Source: Mesorhizobium sp. M1D.F.Ca.ET.043.01.1.1 (GTDB lineage Bacteria; Pseudomonadota; Alphaproteobacteria; Rhizobiales; Rhizobiaceae). From it: a stretch of 64,000 nt of DNA. Both the position numbers and the translations under genes were made by a program. Positions 19,228 to 29,391 of the stretch are shown piece after piece (the first letter of the stretch is position 1; each line of letters begins with the position of its first letter). The stretch is taken from positions 2,232,001 to 2,296,000 of the forward strand of contig NZ_CP034444.1 of the NCBI RefSeq assembly GCF_003952385.1, read 5' to 3'. The notes below the pieces were generated by a model. It made no database searches, had not been told where the DNA came from, and saw only the letters and a program-made list of their open reading frames with translations.

Positions 19228-21159
19228 TCAACCGCGTTGCACAGTGGTCTCATCCCACCCCTTTGTCAGCTCCAAGGCCTGCCGTTCGAACAGGCGGCGG
19301 TAGATGCCGTCGTGACGGATCAGCATGGCATGGTCGCCCTGCTCGGTGATGCAACCGCGGTCGAAGACAAGCAGCCGGTCGAGTTCCCGCACCGTCGAGA
19401 GCCGGTGCGCAATGACGAGCGTGGTGCGCCCGACCATGAGCCGCTCCATCGCCTTCTGGATCAGCACCTCCGATTCCGAGTCGAGGCTCGATGTCGCCTC
19501 GTCCAGAATCAGGATCGGGGCATCGGCGAGGAAGGCGCGCGCTATCGCCACACGCTGGCGCTCGCCGCCTGAAAGCTTCACGCCGCGTTCGCCGACCAGC
19601 GTAGCGTAGCCGTTCGGCAGGCGCGCAATGAAGTCATGCGCGCTGGCGAGCCGCGCCGCCTGCTCAATGTCGGACCGAGAAGCACCCGGCCGCCCATAGG
19701 CTATGTTCTCGGCCAGCGAGCGGTGGAACAGAAGGGGCTCCTGCTGTACGATCGCGATCTGCGAGCGCAGCGAGGCCTGCGTCACCCGCGAGATGTCCTG
19801 CCCATCGATCAAGATTCGTCCAGCATCCAGGTCGTAAAGCCGCTGGATGAGCTTGACGAAGGTGGTCTTGCCGGAGCCAGAGGGGCCGACCAGACCGACC
19901 CGTGCGCCGGCCTCAATCGAAATCGACAAGTCGCTGTAGAATGGCGACCAATGATTGCCGTAGTGGAAATGGACGCTCTCAAAATCGATGTGACCCTTCG
20001 TGATCCGGATCGGCTTGGCGCCCGGAACATCCGCCACGTCGGGCGGCTGGCTGTAGGTTTGGACCAATTCCTCCATCTCATTTACAGAGTGCTGGATGTT
20101 GCGCACGTGTTTGGAAACATCACGCAAGTAGCCATACAGGACCGTGAAAGACGCGAGCACCAAGGCGATGTCACCTGGAGTAGCCTGGCCGCGTGACCAC
20201 ACAAATAAGGCATAGCCGATCAAAGCCGCTCTCATCGCAAGAAGCATGATTCCCTGGAATGCACCACTGACCGTCCCGCGCACCCAGGTCCGGCGGGTGC
20301 GGTGCCGCCACTTGGAGATGACTTTCTCGAGCCGATAATCTTCCCGCACCTCGGCGCCGAAGCCTTTGACCACCGCGTTACAGCTTATCGCGTCCGCGAG
20401 GGAGCCGCCAAACCTCGTATCCCAGTTGTTGGCAAGGCTTGCCGCTGGCGCCACATAGCCGAGCGACAGGATAATAATCAGCGCCACATAGCCAACCGAG
20501 CCGCAGGCGATGATCAGCCCCATCATCGGCCAGTACCAGCCGAGCAGAACGCTCGAGCCCACGAGCATGATGAGCGAGGGTAACAACGCGAGAAGGATCG
20601 TGTCATTGAAGAGGCAGAGCGCCCACATGCCGCGCGTGATCTTGCGCACCGTCGAGCCGGCGAAGGTTTTCGCATGCCAATCGGTCGAAAAGCGCTGGAC
20701 GCGATGGAACGCGTCGCTGGCGATGTCGGACATCATGTTCAGAATGAAGTCATTGATGGCAATGAATGCGACGTTGCGCATGACGACGGCGCCGAGTGTG
20801 AGCGCAATCAACATTGAAAAGGCCGCAAGAGCCGCATCCCACACGACGGCGTCGGCTGCCGCTCCTTGGGCGACCGCGTCTACGAGCCGTCCGGAATAGA
20901 GCGGCGTCAGGACGTCGAGGAGCGTTGCGACAAGCACCGCGATCATAATGATCGCGAGCCGGACCGGCTGCCTGCTCCAGTGGCGTATGGTGAAGGCGAA
21001 AACGTCGCGAAAGGCGGCGCCGCGCAGATCGATGTGAAAACGACGCCTGGCTTTATACGAGCGCACCAGGACGCTCGGTCTCAAGAAACCTGGAATGGAA
21101 GGTTTGTGTGAGGACGAAAACTTCGCTCGGAACGAGGGTAGCTGATCTGGACCTGACAT
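19228..21159 (-). CDS. ABC transporter, fused membrane and ATPase domains
   Basis: A 643-residue half-transporter of the exporter type. Six membrane helices lie in about residues 65-340, and the ATPase domain has Walker A GLVGPSGSGKTTF, signature LSGGERQR and Walker B ILILDEATSSLD. Start MSGPDQ at 21159 follows GGAAAGAAAG. The leader before it, and the first codons ATG-TC-GG, copy nifH, so the gene sits behind a duplicated nifH promoter and should be induced in bacteroids. The substrate is unknown; exporters of this layout move lipids, peptides or glycans. Its first 60 residues look atypical, perhaps because of the promoter joining event. Confidence 0.85.
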   Translation of the reverse strand: MSGPDQLPSFRAKFSSSHKPSIPGFLRPSVLVRSYKARRRFHIDLRGAAFRDVFAFTIRHWSRQPVRLAIIMIAVLVATLLDVLTPLYSGRLVDAVAQGAAADAVVWDAALAAFSMLIALTLGAVVMRNVAFIAINDFILNMMSDIASDAFHRVQRFSTDWHAKTFAGSTVRKITRGMWALCLFNDTILLALLPSLIMLVGSSVLLGWYWPMMGLIIACGSVGYVALIIILSLGYVAPAASLANNWDTRFGGSLADAISCNAVVKGFGAEVREDYRLEKVISKWRHRTRRTWVRGTVSGAFQGIMLLAMRAALIGYALFVWSRGQATPGDIALVLASFTVLYGYLRDVSKHVRNIQHSVNEMEELVQTYSQPPDVADVPGAKPIRITKGHIDFESVHFHYGNHWSPFYSDLSISIEAGARVGLVGPSGSGKTTFVKLIQRLYDLDAGRILIDGQDISRVTQASLRSQIAIVQQEPLLFHRSLAENIAYGRPGASRSDIEQAARLASAHDFIARLPNGYATLVGERGVKLSGGERQRVAIARAFLADAPILILDEATSSLDSESEVLIQKAMERLMVGRTTLVIAHRLSTVRELDRLLVFDRGCITEQGDHAMLIRHDGIYRRLFERQALELTKGWDETTVQRG

Positions 21160-21243
21160 GCTGCTTTCTTTCCTTCGTTCCATCGATCGCGACGTCATCC
21201 GCGAGATGAATATCGGGCACGCGCTGCCTTACGAGGAGAGAAC

Positions 21244-21364
21244 CGCAATAGCCGTGCCAAAGGCTCGGAAAGAAGCTCAGAAGAATTTTCTGCATATTCT
21301 TCAATGACAAACGAGATCTCAGCAGGGAGCGGGGCGGAACAGCGCCGTGTCGCGCACCCGACAA
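21244..21364 (-). promoter_or_regulatory. sigma-54 promoter and NifA site of the ABC gene (module copy 3)
   Basis: Leftward TGGCACG-GCTA-TTGCG at 21259-21244 is a full consensus -24/-12 element, and TGT-CGCGCACCCG-ACA lies at 21349-21364, 90 bases upstream. The leader from here to the ATG resembles that of nifH closely by eye. Confidence 0.85.
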
Positions 21365-21485
21365 ACCCGACAGGACGCATTGGTCGCGCGGGCATCCGTG
21401 GCGAACGGCCGACAGAATTGCTCCTCACGCGAAGCGGAATTCACGCCCGATTCAATGGCGTTGCGCGTTGAACAATTCCCGCGGA

Positions 21486-21562
21486 TGTCGGACATGCGAC
21501 ATAGCAGTGTTGGACCACCATGCTGTTTTGAAATGATTTCCTTCTTTGGCACAGTCCATGCG
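21486..21562 (+). promoter_or_regulatory. sigma-54 promoter and NifA site of the nifS unit
   Basis: TGGCACA-GTCC-ATGCG at 21547-21562 keeps GG and GC at exact spacing, and TGT-CGGACATGCG-ACA lies at 21486-21501. The gap to -24 is only about 46 bases, shorter than usual. The divergent site at 21349-21364 could also serve. Confidence 0.65.
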
Positions 21563-21605
21563 TAGCTGTTCGCGAACGCGTCCCGGCCTGAAGGAGAAAC
21601 AGTCC

Positions 21606-21752
21606 ATGATCCAGCACACCGAAAACGCCGTGGCCAAAAGACCGCGCTTTCTCGGGCCGGCGCAAGGCTGGCGCATCAAGTCGGGGCGGGCGGCCGCGCC
21701 GGCTCCAAGAAGCGAGCGGGCCGAGTGTGGCGGCGGCAACTCCTTCGGCTAG
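21606..21752 (+). CDS. small basic protein, 48 residues, NifA-controlled leader gene
   Basis: The frame starts MIQHTENAVAKRPRFLGPAQ and ends ECGGGNSFG. AAGGAGAAACAG precedes the ATG, and the sigma-54 promoter at 21547 is only 45 bases upstream. It is rich in Arg, Ala and Gly with one Cys. It precedes nifS by 63 bases. No family is recognised. Position and ribosome site argue that it is translated. Confidence 0.5.
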   Translation: MIQHTENAVAKRPRFLGPAQGWRIKSGRAAAPAPRSERAECGGGNSFG

Positions 21753-21815
21753 CCATCATCATGACAGACCGCGCGTGCGCTTTGCGTGATTGCGCTCAGG
21801 AGAAGGATCACATCC

Positions 21816-23438
21816 ATGAGGCCTGTTTATCTGGACAACAACGCAACGACACGGGTCGATCCTGAAGTCGTTCAAGCAATGCTGCCGTTTTTTACGGACC
21901 AATTCGGCAACCCTTCGTCGAGCCACGATTTTGGTGCTTCCGCCGGGGCGGCGGTGAGAAAGACGCGCCTGCAGGTGCAAACGCTGATCGGCGCGGAGTT
22001 CGACGACGAGATCACGTTCACCTCGGGCGGGACGGAAAGCGACAACGCGTCGATACTTTCGGCGCTCGAGGTGATGCCTGAGCGTATTGAGATCGTGACT
22101 TCCGCCGTCGAGCATTCGGCCGTGCTGACGCTTTGCGCCCACCTTGAGAAGACGCGCGGCATCAAGGTGCATAGGATCCCGGTGGATCGCCACGGCCGGC
22201 TCGACCTCGACAGCTATAAGGCCGCCGTCACCTCGCGCGTGGCGATCGTCTCGATCATGTCGGCGAACAACGAGACCGGAACGATCTTCCCGGTGGTCGA
22301 GCTTGCTGAGTTGGCCAAGGAAGTCGGCGCCCTTTTCCATACCGACGCGGTGCAAGCGGTCGGCAAGCTTGCGATCGACTTGAAATCGGCGGCAATCGAT
22401 ATGCTGTCTCTCTCCGGTCACAAATTACACGGACCGAAAGGGGTCGGCGCACTTTATGTAAAGCGCGGCGTGCGCTTCTCTCCGCTGATCAAGGGGGGGC
22501 GCCAGGAGGGCAACCGCCGCGCGGGCACGGAGAATACGCCAGGCATCGTCGGCCTCGGCGTGGCAGCCGATCTTGCCTTGAAATTCATGGACGACGCGAA
22601 CACACGGGTAAAGGCGTTGCGCGACCGCCTGGAGAAAGAACTTCTCCAGCGCATCCCACACACCTTCGTCGCCGGCGATTTACTGAAGCGGTTACCGAAC
22701 ACCGCAAACATCGCCTTTGAACATATCGAAGGTGAGGGCATACTGCATTTCCTCAATCGCGAGGGCATCGCCTGCTCCTCCGGCTCTGCTTGCGCGTCCG
22801 GCTCGCTGGAGCCGAGCCACGTCTTGGTGGCGATGAATATCCCCAATAGCGCGGCACACGGCGCAATCCGTTTCTCCTTTTCGCGCAACAATGGCGAGGA
22901 GGACGTCGACCGGGTGCTCGAGGTCATGCCCGGGATCGTTAAGAAGCTGCGAGACCTTTCCCCGTCTTCGCCAGCCAGGTCAGAGGACTTCAATCGGTTC
23001 CAGGTCTGGGCGACGACGCAACCCCGGCCGCCGTTTCCGGTCAAGGAAAATGCAATGCGCAGTTGTTTCGCTGAAAGCTGTGCCATCGATGTCACCGACA
23101 TCCTCGCCCGGCTGAAGAGCCTGTCGGCTGCGGAGGAGTTCTTCGCAGTCCTTGGCATCTCTTATGATCCGAAGGTGCTCAATGTCTCGCGGCTCCATAT
23201 CATGAAGCGCATGGGCCAATACCTCGCTGAAGAGGATTTCGCCGGTCTTCCTGACGGGGTGATCGCCGCGCGGGCGCGTGCGACGTTGGAACGCGCCTAT
23301 GAGGATTTCGCGACATCCTCGCCACTCACGCACCGGGTCTTCAAGGTTCTCGAAGAGCACGATCCGGACAAACCGGCCACTCGGGACCACACCTTTGTCC
23401 CGTTCGATTCGATCTTGAGGCGGTTCGGGACAGAATGA
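21816..23438 (+). CDS. nifS: NifS cysteine desulfurase joined in frame to NifW
   Basis: NifS supplies sulfur for nitrogenase clusters by removing it from cysteine with PLP. The N-terminal part has VYLDNNATTRVDPEVV, the PLP lysine in SLSGHKLHGPKG and the catalytic cysteine in GIACSSGSACASGSLEPSH. The usual end, near KKLRDLSP (about residue 390), is not followed by a stop. The frame runs on through a 20-odd residue linker into a complete NifW domain (from about residue 414). The total is 540 residues. The start at 21816 follows AGGAGAAGG; an earlier in-frame start has no such site. A true fusion and loss of a stop are both possible, and NifW may also be started internally. Confidence 0.9.
   Translation: MRPVYLDNNATTRVDPEVVQAMLPFFTDQFGNPSSSHDFGASAGAAVRKTRLQVQTLIGAEFDDEITFTSGGTESDNASILSALEVMPERIEIVTSAVEHSAVLTLCAHLEKTRGIKVHRIPVDRHGRLDLDSYKAAVTSRVAIVSIMSANNETGTIFPVVELAELAKEVGALFHTDAVQAVGKLAIDLKSAAIDMLSLSGHKLHGPKGVGALYVKRGVRFSPLIKGGRQEGNRRAGTENTPGIVGLGVAADLALKFMDDANTRVKALRDRLEKELLQRIPHTFVAGDLLKRLPNTANIAFEHIEGEGILHFLNREGIACSSGSACASGSLEPSHVLVAMNIPNSAAHGAIRFSFSRNNGEEDVDRVLEVMPGIVKKLRDLSPSSPARSEDFNRFQVWATTQPRPPFPVKENAMRSCFAESCAIDVTDILARLKSLSAAEEFFAVLGISYDPKVLNVSRLHIMKRMGQYLAEEDFAGLPDGVIAARARATLERAYEDFATSSPLTHRVFKVLEEHDPDKPATRDHTFVPFDSILRRFGTE
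23055..23438 (+). CDS. nifW: NifW domain, possible internal start
   Basis: NifW helps to stabilise or protect the MoFe protein against oxygen. The domain reads MRSCFAESCAIDVTDILARL, then VLGISYDPKVLNVSRLHIMK and ends DHTFVPFDSILRRFGTE, full length at 127 residues. The ATG at 23055 is in the same frame as nifS and has AAGGA seven bases upstream, so a separate NifW could be made from the same message. It lies just before the fixA promoter. Confidence 0.65.
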   Translation: MRSCFAESCAIDVTDILARLKSLSAAEEFFAVLGISYDPKVLNVSRLHIMKRMGQYLAEEDFAGLPDGVIAARARATLERAYEDFATSSPLTHRVFKVLEEHDPDKPATRDHTFVPFDSILRRFGTE

Positions 23439-23463
23439 GCGCGACACGGTTGCGACGCGACAA

Positions 23464-23568
23464 TGTCGAAAAGCCGACAAATCCGGTCATCACGACGGCA
23501 CCTTTCGGAAGAAAACAACCCATCTCAAAGGGGACAGAGCAACGCAAAACGGTTGGCACGAATGATGC
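23464..23568 (+). promoter_or_regulatory. sigma-54 promoter and NifA site of fixABCX
   Basis: TGGCACG-AATG-ATGC at 23554-23568 has GG and GC at correct spacing, and TGT-CGAAAAGCCG-ACA is at 23464-23479, about 75 bases upstream. Confidence 0.75.
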
Positions 23569-23622
23569 TGCGAAGGAGATGAACGCCAGGGCCGCTTGCG
23601 GGTTGGAGCCGAGAAGGACGCA

Positions 23623-24495
23623 ATGCACATTGTAATCTGTATCAAGCAGGTGCCGGACTCCGCGCAGATCCGTGTCCACCCGGTGACGAACACGATCATG
23701 CGCCAGGGCGTGCCGACCATCATCAACCCTTACGACCTGTTCGCCCTCGAAGAGGCACTTAGATTGCGCGGCGCCCATGGCGGCGAGATCACCGTGCTTA
23801 CGATGGGTCCGCCGATGGCAGAAGATTCGCTGCGCAAGGCGCTCACCTACGGCGCCGACCGCGCGGTACTCTTGACGGACCGCTGTTTTGCCGGCTCCGA
23901 CACGCTGGCGACCTCCTTCGCGCTTTCTCGGGCAATCGTGAGAATTGGCGAGACCTTCGGCGCGCCGGACATCGTATTCGCCGGCAAGCAGACGATTGAC
24001 GGCGATACCGCCCAAGTCGGGCCCGGCATCGCCAAGCGCCTCGGCCTCGTGCAGTTCACCTATGTGGCGAAGATCGCCTCTATCGATCTTGATGCACGCG
24101 AGATCACTGTCAAGCGCCGTTCGGAAGGCGGTACACAGATGCTGAGAAGCAGGCTGCCTTGCCTCATCACAATGCTGGAAGGCACCAACGAAATCCGCAG
24201 GGGCTCGCTCGACGATGCCATGCGCGCCGCGCGCAGCCACATCGAGAAGTGGAGCGCGGCCGAAGCTGGCATTGAGGACCTCAACAAATGCGGCCTGCGC
24301 GGCTCGCCGACGGTCGTCAAGCGCGTTTTCGCCCCTACCACGCGGGCGGAAAAGGCGACGCAGATCGACATGACCGACAAGACGCAGCATGACCTCGCCG
24401 ACGAACTGATCGCCGCAATCTTCACCCGCCAGCCAGCGCTGGAACACGAACTCGCCTTCGACGGCGGCCAGTGGCGGCAAGGAGAGAGATGTTGA
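23623..24495 (+). CDS. fixA: FixA, electron-transfer flavoprotein beta subunit
   Basis: FixA and FixB form an ETF that, with FixC and FixX, bifurcates electrons from NADH to supply low-potential electrons to nitrogenase and to quinone. The 290-residue protein opens [20 protein letters not shown] and has the ETF-beta nucleotide-binding region with [19 protein letters not shown] 23623 has GAGAAGGA before it. Its stop overlaps the start of fixB by seven bases. It is first in fixABCX. Confidence 0.96.
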   Translation: MHIVICIKQVPDSAQIRVHPVTNTIMRQGVPTIINPYDLFALEEALRLRGAHGGEITVLTMGPPMAEDSLRKALTYGADRAVLLTDRCFAGSDTLATSFALSRAIVRIGETFGAPDIVFAGKQTIDGDTAQVGPGIAKRLGLVQFTYVAKIASIDLDAREITVKRRSEGGTQMLRSRLPCLITMLEGTNEIRRGSLDDAMRAARSHIEKWSAAEAGIEDLNKCGLRGSPTVVKRVFAPTTRAEKATQIDMTDKTQHDLADELIAAIFTRQPALEHELAFDGGQWRQGERC

Positions 24496-25595
24496 ACGCG
24501 AACCGCGAAGCCCCTCCTTCCGCCGGCCGTGCCGGCATCAAGAAGGAATTGCCTGAGCACTTTAGGGACTATCGGCATGTCTGGGTTTTCATCGAACTGG
24601 AACGCGGCGAGGTCCATCCCGTCTCCTTCGAACTGATTGGCGAAGGCCGCAAGCTCGCCGACAAGCTTGGCATCCAGCTTGCGGGAATCGTGCTCGGACC
24701 GCCGGGTGAGGCCACCCAGCATGCCGTTGCCGAGGCCTTCGCTTACGGCGCCGACCTTGTCTACCTCGTCGAGGCGCCGCTGCTTGCCGACTATCGCAAC
24801 GAGCCTTTCACCAAGGCGATGTCGGATCTGGTCAATACCCACAAACCGGAGATCCTGCTTCTCGGTGCGACCACGCTCGGGAGGGATCTCGCTGGCTCAG
24901 TAGCGACGACCTTGCTGACAGGGCTCACTGCCGACTGTACCGAACTCGATGTGGATGTTGACGGTTCGCTCGCCGCGACCCGTCCGACTTTCGGCGGTTC
25001 CTTGCTATGCACGATCTATACGCTCAACTACCGGCCGCAGATGGCTACCGTACGACCGCGGGTTATGGCCATGCCACCGCGGACGGATAAGCCAGTCGGG
25101 CGTGTCATCCGGCACAAGCTGTCGATGACCGAGGAAGAGATCATCACCAAAGTCCTTGGCTTCAACCTCGATCGCCAATCGGCAAAGGCAAATCTCGCTT
25201 ACGCCGACGTCGTGATTGCAGGAGGCCTCGGCCTCGGCTCAGCGGAGAATTTGCAGCTTGTGAAGAATCTAGCGCGGGCAATCGGCGCCGAATATGGCTG
25301 TTCGCGCCCGCTGGTCCAGAAGGGCTGGATGCCGGCCGATCGGCAGGTTGGCCAAACCGGCAAGACCATTCGGCCAAAGCTTTACATAGCGGCCGGGATT
25401 TCCGGCGCCATTCAGCATCGGGTTGGCGTGGAGGGGGCTGATCTGATCGTAGCCATCAACACCGACCCGAACGCCCCGATCTTCGACTTTGCCCACCTCG
25501 GCATCGTAACCGATGCGATCCGTTTCCTGCCGGCATTGACGGAAGCCTTCACCCGGCGGCTGTCGCCGCACAGCCACGACAAGCTTGCGAGCTAA
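24489..25595 (+). CDS. fixB: FixB, electron-transfer flavoprotein alpha subunit
   Basis: Alpha subunit of the Fix ETF, 368 residues. The C-terminal FAD domain has [19 protein letters not shown] and [20 protein letters not shown], where the conserved Arg and Gly-Ile-Ser-Gly-Ala-Ile-Gln-His hold FAD. The ATG at 24489 follows GGAGAGAG directly and lies inside the end of fixA, a coupled arrangement. Confidence 0.96.
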   Translation: MLNANREAPPSAGRAGIKKELPEHFRDYRHVWVFIELERGEVHPVSFELIGEGRKLADKLGIQLAGIVLGPPGEATQHAVAEAFAYGADLVYLVEAPLLADYRNEPFTKAMSDLVNTHKPEILLLGATTLGRDLAGSVATTLLTGLTADCTELDVDVDGSLAATRPTFGGSLLCTIYTLNYRPQMATVRPRVMAMPPRTDKPVGRVIRHKLSMTEEEIITKVLGFNLDRQSAKANLAYADVVIAGGLGLGSAENLQLVKNLARAIGAEYGCSRPLVQKGWMPADRQVGQTGKTIRPKLYIAAGISGAIQHRVGVEGADLIVAINTDPNAPIFDFAHLGIVTDAIRFLPALTEAFTRRLSPHSHDKLAS

Positions 25596-25606
25596 GGGAG
25601 ACGGCC

Positions 25607-26914
25607 ATGATCGAGGAAGAATTCGACGCCATCGTCGTCGGGGCCGGTATGTCCGGAAACGCGGCCGCCTACACTATGGCAAGCCAGGGCCTGACGGTGC
25701 TGCAGTTGGAGCGCGGCGAGTATCCGGGCTCCAAGAATGTCCAGGGCGCCATCATGTACGCCGACATGTTGGAGCAAATCATCCCGGATTTCCGGAATGA
25801 TGCGCCTCTCGAGCGGCATTTGGTCGAGCAGCGATTCTGGGTGATGGACGACACCTCCCACACCGGGATGCAGTATCGGTCGGATGATTTCAACGAGGCG
25901 AGGCCCAATCGCTACACGATCATCCGCGCCCAATTCGACAAGTGGTTTTCGCGCAAGGTGCGCGCGGCCGGCGCGACGGTTCTGTGCGAGACGACGGTGA
26001 CCGAACTCGTCCGCAATGGCCAAGGTAAGGTGATCGGCGTGCGCACCGACCGGGCTGGCGGGCCGATCTACGCGGACGTCGTCGTGCTCGCGGAAGGTGT
26101 CAACGGACTGCTCGGTACACGGGCCGGCCTGCGCAAGATGCCGAAGCCAGAAAGCGTGGCGCTCGCTGTCAAGGAAATGCACTTCCTACCCGATGAGGTC
26201 ATTGAGCAGCGCTTCGGCCTCCAGGGCGACGAAGGCTGCGTGATCGAAGCGGCGGGCACGATCTCCCGCAGCATGGCCGGACTTGCCTTCCTCTACACCA
26301 ACAAGGAGTCGATCTCTCTGGGCATCGGCTGCCTCGTCTCCGATTTCGCCAAGACAATGGAGAGCCCATACGTTCTCCTCGATGTATTTAAAAACCATCC
26401 TTCGATCCGGCCGCTGATCGCGGGCTCGGAAGTCAAGGAGTATTCCGCGCATCTCATTCCCGAAGGTGGCTACAAGGCAATTCCGCAGCTCTTCGGTGAC
26501 GGTTGGGTCGCGGTCGGCGATGCCGCCCAACTGAACAACGCTATTCACCGCGAGGGTTCGAACCTTGCCATGACTTCCGGTCGCATCGCCGGCGAGGCGA
26601 TCATTGAGATCAAGGGCCGCAACCAGCCGATGATCAGGAAGAACCTCGCCCTCTACAAGACCATGCTGGACAAGTCCTTCGTAGTCAAAGACCTGCGGAA
26701 ATATAAGGACATGCCGGCCCTGATACACACCAACTCCCGAAATTTCTTCATGACTTACCCGCAGTTGATGTCGAAGGCCGCGCAGAACTTCATGCGGGTC
26801 GACGGCACCCCTAAAATCGAGAAGGAAAAGGCGACCACTGCTGCCTTCATCAAGGCGCGTTCGCGCTGGGGGCTGATCAACGATGTGGTCCGCCTGGCAC
26901 TCGCATGGCGCTGA
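25607..26914 (+). CDS. fixC: FixC, ETF:quinone oxidoreductase-like flavoprotein
   Basis: FixC is the FAD-bearing partner that passes one electron of the pair to quinone. The 435-residue protein has an N-terminal dinucleotide fold, [20 protein letters not shown], and the later FAD segment [21 protein letters not shown]. The start has AAGGGAG upstream and is 11 bases after fixB. Confidence 0.96.
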   Translation: MIEEEFDAIVVGAGMSGNAAAYTMASQGLTVLQLERGEYPGSKNVQGAIMYADMLEQIIPDFRNDAPLERHLVEQRFWVMDDTSHTGMQYRSDDFNEARPNRYTIIRAQFDKWFSRKVRAAGATVLCETTVTELVRNGQGKVIGVRTDRAGGPIYADVVVLAEGVNGLLGTRAGLRKMPKPESVALAVKEMHFLPDEVIEQRFGLQGDEGCVIEAAGTISRSMAGLAFLYTNKESISLGIGCLVSDFAKTMESPYVLLDVFKNHPSIRPLIAGSEVKEYSAHLIPEGGYKAIPQLFGDGWVAVGDAAQLNNAIHREGSNLAMTSGRIAGEAIIEIKGRNQPMIRKNLALYKTMLDKSFVVKDLRKYKDMPALIHTNSRNFFMTYPQLMSKAAQNFMRVDGTPKIEKEKATTAAFIKARSRWGLINDVVRLALAWR

Positions 26915-26926
26915 AGGAGAAACAGG

Positions 26927-27226
26927 ATGACCATCGCCGTGACGAAGCTACGCGTCGAGGAGAAGCTTTACCAGAATCGCTATCTGGTCGATCCGGGCCG
27001 CCCGCATATCAAAGTGCAACCCCACGAGAGGCCGAGCGCGAACCTGCTCGCGCTGACACACATCTGCCCCGCTAAGTGCTATGAGCTGAACGACAAGGGC
27101 CAGGTGGAAACCACTCCCGACGGCTGCATGGAATGCGGCACCTGTCGCGTGCTGTGCGAGGCCAGCGGTGAGATCGTGTGGAATTACCCGCGCGGCGGCT
27201 TCGGGGTCCTCTTCAAGTTCGGATGA
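26927..27226 (+). CDS. fixX: FixX, ferredoxin-like protein
   Basis: A 99-residue ferredoxin-like partner of FixC. Cluster cysteines are in [13 protein letters not shown] and [19 protein letters not shown], and the typical end [14 protein letters not shown] is intact. It follows fixC by 12 bases and starts after GAAGGAG. Confidence 0.96.
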   Translation: MTIAVTKLRVEEKLYQNRYLVDPGRPHIKVQPHERPSANLLALTHICPAKCYELNDKGQVETTPDGCMECGTCRVLCEASGEIVWNYPRGGFGVLFKFG

Positions 27227-27382
27227 CTGGCACAAAGAGCGAGAATGAGAGGTTCGCAATTGCGGTCAACATCCGTCAACATCGTTCGCAATTAGCGAAA
27301 AGCTGAAAATACTATGTTTCTTTACTCAAAATACAAGAAAGGGCTCGGGAGGAGCACCTTGGACAACCCTTGAGGTGTTTGC

Positions 27383-29140
27383 ATGGCTCACATGCTTCGA
27401 GATCAGGTCGGTGAAATTGCATCTCGGAACACCCCGCCTGAACCTGCGGTCGAAGCCGTGCGCAATGCGGACAGCTTGCTCAGGGGAATCTACGAGATAT
27501 CCAAGCTTCTGACTGCCCCGGCCCGGCTGGAGATTACGCTTGCCAATGTCGCGAATGTCCTCTCCTCGTTTGTGCAAATGCGTCGTGGTGCAATCGTCGT
27601 CCTGGACGCTGAAGGTCAGCCGCAGATTAGCGCAACTAGCGGCGGCACTGTGCCTCAATCAGGCGCCGGCAGCGTCGTACCCCAGGCCGTAATAGACAAG
27701 ATCGCCGCTACCGGAGTGCCGATCGTCATACAAGACACACGCACGTCTGAGCTATTTCAGGCTGATCCTCAATCGAGCAGCGATACGACCGCAACTGCCT
27801 TTATCGGTGTCCCGCTAAAGGCAGAGGAAAAGATCTTCGGGGCACTGTCGATTGACCGCGTCAGGAACGGTACCACCAGGTTCTGCTACGAGGAGGACTT
27901 ACGCTTCCTGGCCATGGTCGCCAATCTGGTCGGCCGGACCATCCGCCTCCATCGCACTTTAAGCACAGCTCGTCAGCCACTTATCGAGCAACCGAGACCA
28001 GAGGAGTCGCTCGACGAGGATAGGACCCGTTCGGCCCCGCGTCCGCATGTCAAGATCGACGGAATCATTGGAGAAAGTCCCGCACTCAAGCAGGTGCTCG
28101 AGATCGTCTCGGTCGTGGCCAGGACCAATTCCACCGTGCTTCTGCGAGGCGAAAGCGGTACCGGCAAGGAGTTCTTTGCGCAGGCCATCCATAAGCTTTC
28201 ACATCGAAGTGAGAAATCCTTCGTCAAATTGAACTGCGCCGCACTGCCCGAAAGTGTTTTGGAATCGGAGCTCTTCGGGCACGAGAAGGGCGCCTTCACC
28301 GGGGCTATCCTGCAGCGCGCCGGCCGGTTCGAATTGGCGAATGGCGGAACCCTGCTGCTTGATGAAATCGGCGAGATTTCGCCTGCCTTTCAAGCCAAGC
28401 TGTTGCGCGTCTTGCAGGAAGGAGAACTGGAGCGAGTGGGCGGCACTAGGACCCTAAAGGTTGATGTGCGGCTCATATGCGCCACCAATAAGGACCTCGA
28501 GGCGGCTGTCCGGAATGGAGAGTTCAGGGCCGACCTTTATTACCGCATCAATGTGGTGCCAATAGTCCTGCCTCCCCTCAGAGAACGGCCGGGCGATATT
28601 CCACGCCTTGCGAAAGCTCTCCTCGACCGATTCAACAAGGAGAACCATCGCGATCTTGCCTTCACGCCGTCGGCGCTTGACCTGATCTCGCAATGCTATT
28701 TCCCTGGCAACGTGCGTGAGTTGGAGAATTGTGTGCGACGGACGGCTACACTTGCGCGTTCAACGACAATAACTCCGTCGGATTTCGCCTGCCAGAACAG
28801 CCAGTGCCTTTCTTCGCTTCTGTGGAAAGGAGTCGCCCGTTCACATGGCGGCTATGCCGTCGACGAGTCCGCACGTGGCAATATGATGCCGGTTGCATCG
28901 CCGATGCCTGCCCCGCGAGTCGGCGCCTCACAGGATGAGGCATCGCCCGGCAAGACCTGCGACCCCAACCATCCCGCCTGCCCTGCAATGAACCCGCGTC
29001 TGACGGAACGCGACCGGCTGATCGATGCGATGGAGAAGGCCGGCTGGGTTCAGGCCAGGGCGGCTCGTGTCCTCGGTCTCACGCCGCGCCAGGTCGGCTA
29101 TGCTTTGCGCCGGCATCGTATCGGCGTGAAGAAGTTCTAA
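27383..29140 (+). CDS. nifA: NifA, nitrogen-fixation transcription activator
   Basis: NifA binds TGT-N10-ACA sites and drives sigma-54 promoters of nif/fix genes. The 585-residue protein has a GAF domain (about 45-190), an AAA+ domain with GESGTGKE (about 256-263) and GAFTGA (about 304-309), and a C-terminal HTH, ARAARVLGLTPRQVGYALRR. Between the last two lie C-x11-C (CYFPGNVRELENC) and CQNSQC (C-x4-C), the cysteine pattern of oxygen-sensitive rhizobial NifA. It is 156 bases after fixX and is probably read from the fixA promoter. A weak TGGCACA at about 27228 has no good -12. Confidence 0.97.
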   Translation: MAHMLRDQVGEIASRNTPPEPAVEAVRNADSLLRGIYEISKLLTAPARLEITLANVANVLSSFVQMRRGAIVVLDAEGQPQISATSGGTVPQSGAGSVVPQAVIDKIAATGVPIVIQDTRTSELFQADPQSSSDTTATAFIGVPLKAEEKIFGALSIDRVRNGTTRFCYEEDLRFLAMVANLVGRTIRLHRTLSTARQPLIEQPRPEESLDEDRTRSAPRPHVKIDGIIGESPALKQVLEIVSVVARTNSTVLLRGESGTGKEFFAQAIHKLSHRSEKSFVKLNCAALPESVLESELFGHEKGAFTGAILQRAGRFELANGGTLLLDEIGEISPAFQAKLLRVLQEGELERVGGTRTLKVDVRLICATNKDLEAAVRNGEFRADLYYRINVVPIVLPPLRERPGDIPRLAKALLDRFNKENHRDLAFTPSALDLISQCYFPGNVRELENCVRRTATLARSTTITPSDFACQNSQCLSSLLWKGVARSHGGYAVDESARGNMMPVASPMPAPRVGASQDEASPGKTCDPNHPACPAMNPRLTERDRLIDAMEKAGWVQARAARVLGLTPRQVGYALRRHRIGVKKF

Positions 29141-29234
29141 ACGTCATTGATGACATCACATTTGGGGTACGGTTGCTCCCCGCAACGGACGTAACTGAGA
29201 CAACACGGTACGTTTCGCGACCACGTTTTGTTGT

Positions 29235-29350
29235 TGTCGGGGACCTGACAAACCCGTGTCGCAGGAAACTGACACAATTGGGCACAAAAGGCCGACGTAA
29301 GAGCCAACATAATGGATAAAGACCGCTTTTCGAGTTGGCATATCTCTTGC
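29235..29350 (+). promoter_or_regulatory. sigma-54 promoter and NifA site of nifB
   Basis: TTGGCATATCTCTTGC at 29335-29350 matches -24/-12 at exact spacing. TGT-CGGGGACCTG-ACA is at 29235-29250, 86 bases upstream. A second, imperfect site with N12 follows near 29256. Confidence 0.8.
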
Positions 29351-29391
29351 GCTCTGAAGTGCGATGTTCACACCACGCACGGAGCCGGTCG

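Noticed and set aside
18594..19253. Long N-terminal extension of the DUF683 protein
   Set aside because: The ATG at 18593 has a strong ribosome site and gives the family length; the extension crosses a DUF269 relic in another frame.
27226..27383. Separate sigma-54 promoter for nifA
   Set aside because: TGGCACA is present but the -12 is GA in weak context and no TGT-N10-ACA was found; read-through from fixA is simpler.
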